From Prostheceraeus crozeri (Eukaryota > Platyhelminthes > Polycladida > Euryleptidae), in contig CAJQUW010004618.1 of NCBI GenBank assembly GCA_907163375.1, forward strand, positions 98,501 through 162,500: a stretch of DNA of 64,000 nt. Direction: 5' to 3'. Below are positions 49,436 through 60,300 of this stretch, piece after piece. A program made the translations under genes and the position numbers. The notes under the pieces are model-generated. The model saw nothing but the letters and a program-made list of their open reading frames with translations, searched no databases and was not told the origin of the DNA. Within the stretch, counting starts at the first letter, position 1. Each line of letters begins with the position of its first letter.

Positions 49436-50985
49436 TGAATCCTGGTGTGATGACTCTGTCTGTGACAGTACGATAAACTTACCCAATTATTCCATCCATC
49501 GCGCCGACCGTAGATCAGGGAGAAAAGGAGGAGGTATTATTTGTTGGGTCCGATCTTTCCTCTCAGCCAACATCCTTCATCGTGACTCCGTGTTCGAAGA
49601 TATGGAACTGCTGATTCTCCGAGTATCCTACCAACATTTTCTTTATATCCTTTGTGTGGTGTATTTTCCGCATGGTGCAAGCCTTAATGCCGAAAAGCAA
49701 CGCCTTCTATGCCACCATTTCATTTCTATTGTGGACGATTTTCTTAATCGATTACCTCGATCTTCTGTTTTCATTGTCGGTGATTTCAATCATGTGGATC
49801 AATCTTACTTCGAAACTGCCTTTGGAGTTGAGAATGTTGTGTTGAATCCAACTAGAATGGACAATATCTTGGACCTCATACTCATTCCCGATGAATTTAC
49901 GAACCACTACAAAACACCTGTATGCTATCCACCATTTGGCATGAGCGACCATAACGTGATATTACTGAAAGCAAAGCACAATATTTGCTTTCACTCGACT
50001 CCAATTAAAGTGATTGACTTTCGCGAATCGCATTTAATCCGTGCTCGCGCATATCTTTCCTCCTTTGCTCCAATATCTTGACTTGAATGATTCATGTGAA
50101 TTGTTTTAACATCTTCAACAATGCTATCAACACGCTGCTGACTGATCTCGTCATCAGGAAGAACACTGAAAAACCGTGGATAACTAATGTCATCAAAGTC
50201 AATGTGAACAAGCGCTACAAGGCTTATAGAAACAAAGATTGGGCTCTGTATTATCACTACAGAGAAAAAGTCCAGAAAATGATCTATGCAGTCAAGCTTC
50301 ACTGGAGTCGAAGCTTTCTATCCAACAACAGTATATGGGACTTGCATAAGATAGTTACAAACCAAGGAAGTTCTGTTAATGACTGGTTACAGCAGTGTGA
50401 TCCTAAAAAGAATATTCATGATATACTGGAAGAAGTCAATAACAATGCTACTTCTGAATTCGTTAATGACCGCATAAACTTTCCTCCACATCCTTTCGCT
50501 GCACCGTTCGAATTTAGTGAACATCATGTGAAAGATCGCTTATTGCAGGTAAATCCCAAATCAAGCCCAGGTTCGGATCAGATTCCATCGATAATATGGC
50601 CCAAATTTGCTATTTTTGTGTCAAGACCATTAACCATTATCTTCAACAAATGCTTAGAAGAAGCAGACTTACCTCGTCATTGGAAACTCGCAGACGTCCT
50701 TCCCTTCCCAAAGCCTAAACCAGAGAAAATCAACAACATACGCCCAATCTCCCTGCTACCGATACCCGAGAGGATTTTCGAAAAACTACTGCTCAAACGT
50801 GTTGGTCATCAGTTCATGGATCGATATAACTCTTCTCAATTCGGTTTCCGGAAGAAAAGTTCCACTACTTGCGCCCTCATAAACATTGAAAATTACATAT
50901 CCAAGAGTTTACAAAAAAAATATCGAAGCCTGCCATGTTCTCTCTTTGGATCTAATGAAGGGATTCGACAAGCTCTCACAGTAGT
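49436..50985 (+). mobile_element. Outer LINE (CR1-like): rest of endonuclease and part of RT
   Basis: Continuation of 41604-42534. The endonuclease (to about 50020) has NLPNYSIHRADRRSGRKGGG, VFIVGDFNHVD, TRMDNILDLILI and GMSDHNVILLKAK. After a frame change near 50080, RT begins: KPWITNVIKVNVNKRYKAYR, HVKDRLLQVNPKSSPGSDQI, LPRHWKLADVLPFPKPKPEK, IRPISLLPIPERIFEKLLLK, SSQFGFRKKSSTTCAL. A further frame change near 50935 leads to SLDLMKGFDKLS. The element then ends, before the FADD motif, at the border of the satellite array. Confidence 0.85.
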
Positions 50986-51009
50986 AAGCAAGTGACAAAC
51001 ACCAGATAG

Positions 51010-51664
51010 CGCAAGATGGCGGCCGTCCCCCCCCCCTCTGGAACGACAGAGTGTCGTGGTGTGCCGCCCAGGTGCGTCCACGTTCACAAACTGTTCGCTG
51101 ACTCCCCCCCCCCTCTGGAACGACAGAGTGTCGTGGTGGACTTGGGCGACCGCCAGGATTAGTCTTGAGGCTATAGTGTGTGATGTTTTTCGTGCAATCT
51201 GCTGAATGTTGGGTTGTAAAATGGGCTGTTTCGAGTGGAAGGAGTGGTCGGATGAGAAAACGGAGGCCAGATTCGGATTCAGCGTGAAATTCTGCATCGG
51301 TATGGTGAATTTGAACGCAATCGGAGAGAAAAAATTTTCGCTGCCGTCCCCCCCGCTCTGGAACGACAGAGTGTCGTGGTGTGCCGCCCAGGTGGGTCCA
51401 CGTTCACAAACTGTTCGCTGACTCCCCCCCCCTCTGGAACGACAGAGTGTCGTGGTGGACTTGGGCGACCGCCAGGATTAGTCTTGAGGCTATAGTGTGT
51501 GATGTTTTTCGTGCAATCTGCTGAATGTTGGGTTGTAAAATGGGCTGTTTCGAGTGGAAGGAGTGGTCGGATGAGAAAACGAAGGCCGGATTCGGATTCA
51601 GCGTGAAATTCTGCATCGGTATGGTGAATTTGAACGCAATCGGAGAGAAAAAATTTTCGCTGAC
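51010..51664. repeat. Satellite type 1: two 320-bp units
   Basis: Two units (GAACGACAGAGTGTCGTGGT at 51041 and again at 51361, spacing 320 bp). Each contains an internal duplication of the C-run plus TCTGGAACGACAGAGTGTCG block. The second half (GATGAGAAAACGGAGGCC..., GAAATTCTGCATCGGTATGG) is shared with the 487-bp units, so the two satellite forms are related by shuffling. C-runs of 7-13 mark unit borders. Confidence 0.9.
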
Positions 51665-51992
51665 GTCCCCCCCCCTCTGGACAGCTCGCTTCGATTTTGG
51701 CTTCCAGTGGACGGATTTAGTCGTGCCATAGCTCGTTTGAAAGCTAAGAGTGAGACAAATTCACTGAAAGAATCGGCTTGTTCATATCTGTCTTCGTTTA
51801 GATGTGAGACGCCATTTAAGATTTTGGGACATTGGTGAAAAACGACAGAGTTAGAATTTGGGACGTTTTGGGCTGTAGCTTCAAAACGAAGCATCGGATT
51901 GGAAAACGGATTTCAGATTTGGAATCAGCGTGAAATTCTCTATCTGTATGGTGAGTTTCAAGGCAATCGGCGAGAAAAAATTTTCAACATTT
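51665..51992. repeat. Satellite type 2, first unit, left part
   Basis: Begins with a C-run and CTCTGGACAGCTCGCTTCGA and follows the 487-bp consensus until it is interrupted by a LINE. It ends in AACATTT, which is repeated at 54341-54347 after the LINE. It has small differences from the later homogeneous units. Confidence 0.9.
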
Positions 51993-54340
51993 ACTTGATG
52001 TGATTCCACCATTTCATACTTCATGTGATCACGCAGCAATTGATTTTTTAATCCAAGCCTCTCTGAAATCATTTGATGATAATAAAGTTGAAAGTAGAAT
52101 GGACTACAGAAATACAGATTTTGTCCAAATGCGGAGCTATCTCGCCGAAGTATCTTGGTCCGACTTAATTGGTGGCAACTGCTCAATTACTACTAACTTT
52201 GTGGACGATTTATGGTCAAAGTTTTTAAACATCATGTATTGTGCCATAAATAAGTTTGTCCCTGTTAAGAAACTTAACAATAGCCGTGCATTGAAGAAAT
52301 CAAAAGTCTTGAAGACACTACTCAAAAGAAAACGGTATTGGTATAAGAGAGATAAAGAAATTTACCGTAATGTCAGCAGAGAATATGATGCCGAGGTGTT
52401 GAAGCTTAAAACTAATTTCGAATGTAACATCATTGAGAATGGGGACATAAGAAAATTTTATGCCTATGTTAACAAGAAAATGAAAACATATGATTCCATT
52501 CCTTCGTTAATCAATTCAGACAATTTACTTATTTCTGAGTGGAGTGGCAAAGCTAATATTATGAATGGATATTTTTCGTCAGTGTTCTCACAAGATGACA
52601 ATCATACACCTCTTTTTGAGAGAAGAGTAAATGAGGGTACATCTTGTTGTTCTGTTGAATTCCCGGTCGACGATGTTGTAGCATGCCTGTTAAAACTTCC
52701 GCCTAAGTTTTCAAGGACACCAGATTTCTTACCAGCGTTTGTTTTACGGCAGGTGGCTGTGGAAATCGCACCTTTTTTGGCGAAACTATATGAATTTTCT
52801 ATGATGACAGGCTATATTCCCACTCATTGGCGTCACGCCTTCATCGTTCCTGTGTACAAACGAAAGGGTCGTTCTTCACATCCCTCTAGTTACAGACCAA
52901 TATCATTGACTTCTAACATCTGCAAGGTAATGGAGACAATCATCTCAATGAAAGTTGTGGCCTATGTGAAGGAAAATGACTTACTAATACCAAATCAATT
53001 TGGTTTTGTTAGTGGTAGAAGTACAACTACTCAACTCATAACTTGTCTTCATGAATGGACTGATGCACTATCGAGGAGAGAACGAGTGGATTGCGTTTAT
53101 GTGGATCTTAATAAGGCTTTTGACTCCGTTGTCCACCGAAAACTGTTACTTAAACTTGAAGCGTATGGTATTCAGTTTGAATTATTGAATTGGATAAAAG
53201 CATTTCTATATGATCGAACTCAAGCTGTTATCATTGACAGTTCTATTTCAGACCCTGTTTCCGTCGCAAGTGGGGTTCCGCAGGGAACAGTTCTCGGGCC
53301 CATTCTATTTGTTATGTATATAAACGATATAGGTGATTGTATAGAGAAAGGAATATCTTACAAATTGTTTGCTGACGACCTAAAAATTTACTGTTCGTGT
53401 CATGATTCGTCAACTTCATCTCTTCAGGTTTCTTTGAATAATTTAAATAGCAGGTGTAAACAGTGGCAATTAGTAGTATCTCCAGATAAATGTATGGTGC
53501 TATCCTTGGGAAGAAAGTTTCATAATGACAATTCTTATATATTGAATGATAAAGTTGTGTCTATTCACGAGTCGGTTAAGGACCTTGGTGTGCTTATTAC
53601 TCCTGATTTGAAATTCAGTTCACATTGTGCTAAAATTGCTTCCTCCGCATTTGGTAGAGCTTGTTGTTTGTTCAAGTCTTTTACTTTCTGTGATAAGGAT
53701 AAGTTAATTGTTGGATATAAGCCTTTTGTACGACCAATTCTTGAGCATAATTGCCAAGTATTTAACCAATATTTAAAACAGGATATTTTGTGTCTTGAAC
53801 GTGTACAGAGATTTTTTACTAGGAGATTATGCCAACGTTGTAATATCTTTTATACTGATTATCAGCATCGCCTTCGCCTACTTAACTTAGATTCACTATA
53901 CAGAAGACGCATTGTACAAGATCTATGTTTATTTTTTAAAATTTATCATGGACTGATTGATGTTGATATTAAAGATTTTTTGAGTGAACGTTCCTCTGCT
54001 TACTGCACTCGCAGTCGACAGTTTAATTTATCTCAAGTTGAGCCTATTACTCTCCCAGCTAATAATTGTCTATCCAACACCTTCTTTTATCGTGTATACA
54101 AAATTTGGAATTACTTGCCTAACACTTGTACTTGTGCTCCATCCATTCAATGTTTCAAAAAGAGATTACAAAATGTCGATCTTGACCACTTTTTTGATGA
54201 CATTGTGTGATGTTCTATGTGTAACGCTCGTCTCTAAGTGCCATTCATGGCCATGGCTGGCGTAAAGTTCATGCATGTTAAGTTCTTTTTAAATGATTTT
54301 CATTAAATATAAATTCTCTTATCTTATCTTATCTTATCTT
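51993..54340 (+). mobile_element. 5'-truncated LINE inserted in the satellite
   Basis: Flanked by AACATTT (51986-51992 and 54341-54347), a 7-bp target duplication. It starts at the very end of the endonuclease (CDHAAIDFLI, the SDH region) and ends with a (TTATC)n tail at 54316-54340. This is the usual outcome of truncated target-primed reverse transcription. As the satellite units on both sides match, the insertion is younger than the array. Confidence 0.95.
52000..54210 (+). CDS. LINE ORF2 (reverse transcriptase), 5'-truncated but open
   Basis: 736 open codons. The order is the post-EN linker (KKLNNSRALKKSKVLKTLLK), RT with YRPISLTSNICKVMETIIS, IPNQFGFVSGRSTTTQLITC, VYVDLNKAFDSVVHRKLL, SGVPQGTVLGPILFVMYIND and KLFADDLKIYCSC (FADD at 53368-53379), then the thumb (LNSRCKQWQLVVSPDKCMVL, VKDLGVLITPDLKFSSHCAK) and a C-terminal region (CLERVQRFFTRRLCQRC, RLRLLNLDSLYRRRIVQDLC). 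It is jockey/CR1-like. All RT motifs are intact, but lack of the endonuclease and ORF1 makes this copy immobile by itself. The absence of stops points to a recent insertion. Confidence 0.95.
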   Translation: MIPPFHTSCDHAAIDFLIQASLKSFDDNKVESRMDYRNTDFVQMRSYLAEVSWSDLIGGNCSITTNFVDDLWSKFLNIMYCAINKFVPVKKLNNSRALKKSKVLKTLLKRKRYWYKRDKEIYRNVSREYDAEVLKLKTNFECNIIENGDIRKFYAYVNKKMKTYDSIPSLINSDNLLISEWSGKANIMNGYFSSVFSQDDNHTPLFERRVNEGTSCCSVEFPVDDVVACLLKLPPKFSRTPDFLPAFVLRQVAVEIAPFLAKLYEFSMMTGYIPTHWRHAFIVPVYKRKGRSSHPSSYRPISLTSNICKVMETIISMKVVAYVKENDLLIPNQFGFVSGRSTTTQLITCLHEWTDALSRRERVDCVYVDLNKAFDSVVHRKLLLKLEAYGIQFELLNWIKAFLYDRTQAVIIDSSISDPVSVASGVPQGTVLGPILFVMYINDIGDCIEKGISYKLFADDLKIYCSCHDSSTSSLQVSLNNLNSRCKQWQLVVSPDKCMVLSLGRKFHNDNSYILNDKVVSIHESVKDLGVLITPDLKFSSHCAKIASSAFGRACCLFKSFTFCDKDKLIVGYKPFVRPILEHNCQVFNQYLKQDILCLERVQRFFTRRLCQRCNIFYTDYQHRLRLLNLDSLYRRRIVQDLCLFFKIYHGLIDVDIKDFLSERSSAYCTRSRQFNLSQVEPITLPANNCLSNTFFYRVYKIWNYLPNTCTCAPSIQCFKKRLQNVDLDHFFDDIV

Positions 54341-57300
54341 AACATTTTTCGAAAAAACGACAGAGTTAGAATTTGGGACGTTTTGGTGTGTAGCGCCCAA
54401 ACGAAGCATCGGATGAGAAAACGGAGGCCAGATTCGGATTCAGCGTGAAATTCTGCATCGGTATGGTGAATTTGAACGCAATCGGAGAGAAAAAATTTTC
54501 GCTGACGTCCCCCCCCTCTGGACAGCTCGCTTCGATTTTGGCTTCCAGTGGACGGATTTAGTCGTGCCATAGCTCGTTTGAAAGCTAAGAGTGAGACAAA
54601 TTCACTGAAAGAATCGGCTTGTTCATATCTGTCTTCGTTTAGATGTGAGACGCCATTTAAGATTTTGGGACATTGGCGAAAAACGACAGAGTTAGAATTT
54701 GGGACGTTTTGGGCTGTAGCTTCAAAACGAAGCATCGGATTGGAAAACGGATTTCAGATTTGGAATCAGCGTGAAATTCTCTATCTGTATGGTGAGTTTC
54801 AAGGCAATCGGCGAGAAAAAATTTTCATCATTTTTCGAAAAAACGACAGAGTTAGAATTTGGGACGTTTTGGTGTGTAGCGCCCAAACGAACCATCGGAT
54901 GAGAAAACGGAGGCCGGATTCGGATTCAGCGTGAAATTCTGCATCGGTATGGTGAATTTGAACGCAATCGGAGAGAAAAAATTTTCGCTGACGTCCCCCC
55001 CCCTCTGGACAGCTCGCTTCGATTTTGGCTTCCAGTGGACGGATTTAGTCGTGCCATAGCTCGTTTGAAAGCTAAGAGTGAGACAAATTCACTGAAAGAA
55101 TCGGCTTGTTCCTATCTGTCTTCGTTTAGATGTGAGACGCCATTTAAGATTTTGGGACATTGGCGAAAAACGACAGAGTTAGAATTTGGGACGTTTTGGG
55201 CTGTAGCTTCAAAACGAAGCATCGGATTGGAAAACGGATTTCAGATTTGGAATCAGCGTGAAATTCTCTATCTGTATGGTGAGTTTCAAGGCAATCGGCG
55301 AGAAAAAATTTTCATCATTTTTCGAAAAAACGACAGAGTTAGAATTTGGGACGTTTTGGTGTGTAGCGCCCAAACGAACCATCGGATGAGAAAACGGAGG
55401 CCGGATTCGGATTCAGCGTGAAATTCTGCATCGGTATGGTGAATTTGAACGCAATCGGAGAGAAAAAATTTTCGCTGACGTCCCCCCCCCTCTGGACAGC
55501 TCGCTTCGATTTTGGCTTCCAGTGGACGGATTTAGTCGTGCCATAGCTCGTTTGAAAGCTAAGAGTGAGACAAATTCACTGAAAGAATCGGCTTGTTCCT
55601 ATCTGTCTTCGTTTAGATGTGAGACGCCATTTAAGATTTTGGGACATTGGCGAAAAACGACAGAGTTAGAATTTGGGACGTTTTGGGCTGTAGCTTCAAA
55701 ACGAAGCATCGGATTGGAAAACGGATTTCAGATTTGGAATCAGCGTGAAATTCTCTATCTGTATGGTGAGTTTCAAGGCAATCGGCGAGAAAAAATTTTC
55801 ATCATTTTTCGAAAAAACGGCAGAGTTAGAATTTGGGACGTTTTGGTGTGTAGCGCCCAAACGAACCATCGGATGAGAAAACGGAGGCCGGATTCGGATT
55901 CAGCGTGAAATTCTGCATCGGTATGGTGAATTTGAACGCAATCGGAGAGAAAAAATTTTCGCTGACGTCCCCCCCCTCTGGACAGCTCGCTTCGATTTTG
56001 GCTTCCAGTGGACGGATTTAGTCGTGCCATAGCTCGTTTGAAAGCTAAGAGTGAGACAAATTCACTGAAAGAATCGGCTTGTTCCTATCTGTCTTCGTTT
56101 AGATGTGAGACGCCATTTAAGATTTTGGGACATTGGCGAAAAACGACAGAGTTAGAATTTGGGACGTTTTGGGCTGTAGCTTCAAAACGAAGCATCGGAT
56201 TGGAAAACGGATTTCAGATTTGGAATCAGCGTGAAATTCTCTATCTGTATGGTGAGTTTCAAGGCAATCGGCGAGAAAAAATTTTCATCATTTTTCGAAA
56301 AAACGGCAGAGTTAGAATTTGGGACGTTTTGGTGTGTAGCGCCCAAACGAACCATCGGATGAGAAAACGGAGGCCGGATTCGGATTCAGCGTGAAATTCT
56401 GCATCGGTATGGTGAATTTGAACGCAATCGGAGAGAAAAAATTTTCGCTGACGTCCCCCCCCCCTCTGGACAGCTCGCTTCGATTTTGGCTTCCAGTGGA
56501 CGGATTTAGTCGTGCCATAGCTCGTTTGAAAGCTAAGAGTGAGACAAATTCACTGAAAGAATCGGCTTGTTCCTATCTGTCTTCGTTTAGATGTGAGACG
56601 CCATTTAAGATTTTGGGACATTGGCGAAAAACGACAGAGTTAGAATTTGGGACGTTTTGGGCTGTAGCTTCAAAACGAAGCATCGGATTGGAAAACGGAT
56701 TTCAGATTTGGAATCAGCGTGAAATTCTCTATCTGTATGGTGAGTTTCAAGGCAATCGGCGAGAAAAAATTTTCATCATTTTTCGAAAAAACGGCAGAGT
56801 TAGAATTTGGGACGTTTTGGTGTGTAGCGCCCAAACGAACCATCGGATGAGAAAACGGAGGCCGGATTCGGATTCAGCGTGAAATTCTGCATCGGTATGG
56901 TGAATTTGAACGCAATCGGAGAGAAAAAATTTTCGCTGACGTCCCCCCCCTCTGGACAGCTCGCTTCGATTTTGGCTTCCAGTGGACGGATTTAGTCGTG
57001 CCATAGCTCGTTTGAAAGCTAAGAGTGAGACAAATTCACTGAAAGAATCGGCTTGTTCCTATCTGTCTTCGTTTAGATGTGAGACGCCATTTAAGATTTT
57101 GGGACATTGGCGAAAAACGACAGAGTTAGAATTTGGGACGTTTTGGGCTGTAGCTTCAAAACGAAGCATCGGATTGGAAAACGGATTTCAGATTTGGAAT
57201 CAGCGTGAAATTCTCTATCTGTATGGTGAGTTTCAAGGCAATCGGCGAGAAAAAATTTTCATCATTTTTCGAAAAAACGACAGAGTTAGAATTTGGGACG

Positions 57301-60300
57301 TTTTGGTGTGTAGCGCCCAAACGAACCATCGGATGAGAAAACGGAGGCCGGATTCGGATTCAGCGTGAAATTCTGCATCGGTATGGTGAATTTGAACGCA
57401 ATCGGAGAGAAAAAATTTTCGCTGACGTCCCCCCCCCTCTGGACAGCTCGCTTCGATTTTGGCTTCCAGTGGACGGATTTAGTCGTGCCATAGCTCGTTT
57501 GAAAGCTAAGAGTGAGACAAATTCACTGAAAGAATCGGCTTGTTCCTATCTGTCTTCGTTTAGATGTGAGACGCCATTTAAGATTTTGGGACATTGGCGA
57601 AAAACGACAGAGTTAGAATTTGGGACGTTTTGGGCTGTAGCTTCAAAACGAAGCATCGGATTGGAAAACGGATTTCAGATTTGGAATCAGCGTGAAATTC
57701 TCTATCTGTATGGTGAGTTTCAAGGCAATCGGCGAGAAAAAATTTTCATCATTTTTCGAAAAAACGACAGAGTTAGAATTTGGGACGTTTTGGTGTGTAG
57801 CGCCCAAACGAACCATCGGATGAGAAAACGGAGGCCGGATTCGGATTCAGCGTGAAATTCTGCATCGGTATGGTGAATTTGAACGCAATCGGAGAGAAAA
57901 AATTTTCGCTGACGTCCCCCCCCCTCTGGACAGCTCGCTTCGATTTTGGCTTCCAGTGGACGGATTTAGTCGTGCCATAGCTCGTTTGAAAGCTAAGAGT
58001 GAGACAAATTCACTGAAAGAATCGGCTTGTTCCTATCTGTCTTCGTTTAGATGTGAGACGCCATTTAAGATTTTGGGACATTGGCGAAAAACGACAGAGT
58101 TAGAATTTGGGACGTTTTGGGCTGTAGCTTCAAAACGAAGCATCGGATTGGAAAACGGATTTCAGATTTGGAATCAGCGTGAAATTCTCTATCTGTATGG
58201 TGAGTTTCAAGGCAATCGGCGAGAAAAAATTTTCATCATTTTTCGAAAAAACGGCAGAGTTAGAATTTGGGACGTTTTGGTGTGTAGCGCCCAAACGAAC
58301 CATCGGATGAGAAAACGGAGGCCGGATTCGGATTCAGCGTGAAATTCTGCATCGGTATGGTGAATTTGAACGCAATCGGAGAGAAAAAATTTTCGCTGAC
58401 GTCCCCCCCCCTCTGGACAGCTCGCTTCGATTTTGGCTTCCAGTGGACGGATTTAGTCGTGCCATAGCTCGTTTGAAAGCTAAGAGTGAGACAAATTCAC
58501 TGAAAGAATCGGCTTGTTCCTATCTGTCTTCGTTTAGATGTGAGACGCCATTTAAGATTTTGGGACATTGGCGAAAAACGACAGAGTTAGAATTTGGGAC
58601 GTTTTGGGCTGTAGCTTCAAAACGAAGCATCGGATTGGAAAACGGATTTCAGATTTGGAATCAGCGTGAAATTCTCTATCTGTATGGTGAGTTTCAAGGC
58701 AATCGGCGAGAAAAAATTTTCATCATTTTTCGAAAAAACGGCAGAGTTAGAATTTGGGACGTTTTGGTGTGTAGCGCCCAAACGAACCATCGGATGAGAA
58801 AACGGAGGCCGGATTCGGATTCAGCGTGAAATTCTGCATCGGTATGGTGAATTTGAACGCAATCGGAGAGAAAAAATTTTCGCTGACGTCCCCCCCCTCT
58901 GGACAGCTCGCTTCGATTTTGGCTTCCAGTGGACGGATTTAGTCGTGCCATAGCTCGTTTGAAAGCTAAGAGTGAGACAAATTCACTGAAAGAATCGGCT
59001 TGTTCCTATCTGTCTTCGTTTAGATGTGAGACGCCATTTAAGATTTTGGGACATTGGCGAAAAACGACAGAGTTAGAATTTGGGACGTTTTGGGCTGTAG
59101 CTTCAAAACGAAGCATCGGATTGGAAAACGGATTTCAGATTTGGAATCAGCGTGAAATTCTCTATCTGTATGGTGAGTTTCAAGGCAATCGGCGAGAAAA
59201 AATTTTCATCATTTTTCGAAAAAACGGCAGAGTTAGAATTTGGGACGTTTTGGTGTGTAGCGCCCAAACGAACCATCGGATGAGAAAACGGAGGCCGGAT
59301 TCGGATTCAGCGTGAAATTCTGCATCGGTATGGTGAATTTGAACGCAATCGGAGAGAAAAAATTTTCGCTGACGTCCCCCCCCTCTGGACAGCTCGCTTC
59401 GATTTTGGCTTCCAGTGGACGGATTTAGTCGTGCCATAGCTCGTTTGAAAGCTAAGAGTGAGACAAATTCACTGAAAGAATCGGCTTGTTCCTATCTGTC
59501 TTCGTTTAGATGTGAGACGCCATTTAAGATTTTGGGACATTGGCGAAAAACGACAGAGTTAGAATTTGGGACGTTTTGGGCTGTAGCTTCAAAACGAAGC
59601 ATCGGATTGGAAAACGGATTTCAGATTTGGAATCAGCGTGAAATTCTCTATCTGTATGGTGAGTTTCAAGGCAATCGGCGAGAAAAAATTTTCATCATTT
59701 TTCGAAAAAACGGCAGAGTTAGAATTTGGGACGTTTTGGTGTGTAGCGCCCAAACGAACCATCGGATGAGAAAACGGAGGCCGGATTCGGATTCAGCGTG
59801 AAATTCTGCATCGGTATGGTGAATTTGAACGCAATCGGAGAGAAAAAATTTTCGCTGACGTCCCCCCCCCTCTGGACAGCTCGCTTCGATTTTGGCTTCC
59901 AGTGGACGGATTTAGTCGTGCCATAGCTCGTTTGAAAGCTAAGAGTGAGACAAATTCACTGAAAGAATCGGCTTGTTCCTATCTGTCTTCGTTTAGATGT
60001 GAGACGCCATTTAAGATTTTGGGACATTGGCGAAAAACGACAGAGTTAGAATTTGGGACGTTTTGGGCTGTAGCTTCAAAACGAAGCATCGGATTGGAAA
60101 ACGGATTTCAGATTTGGAATCAGCGTGAAATTCTCTATCTGTATGGTGAGTTTCAAGGCAATCGGCGAGAAAAAATTTTCATCATTTTTCGAAAAAACGG
60201 CAGAGTTAGAATTTGGGACGTTTTGGTGTGTAGCGCCCAAACGAACCATCGGATGAGAAAACGGAGGCCGGATTCGGATTCAGCGTGAAATTCTGCATCG

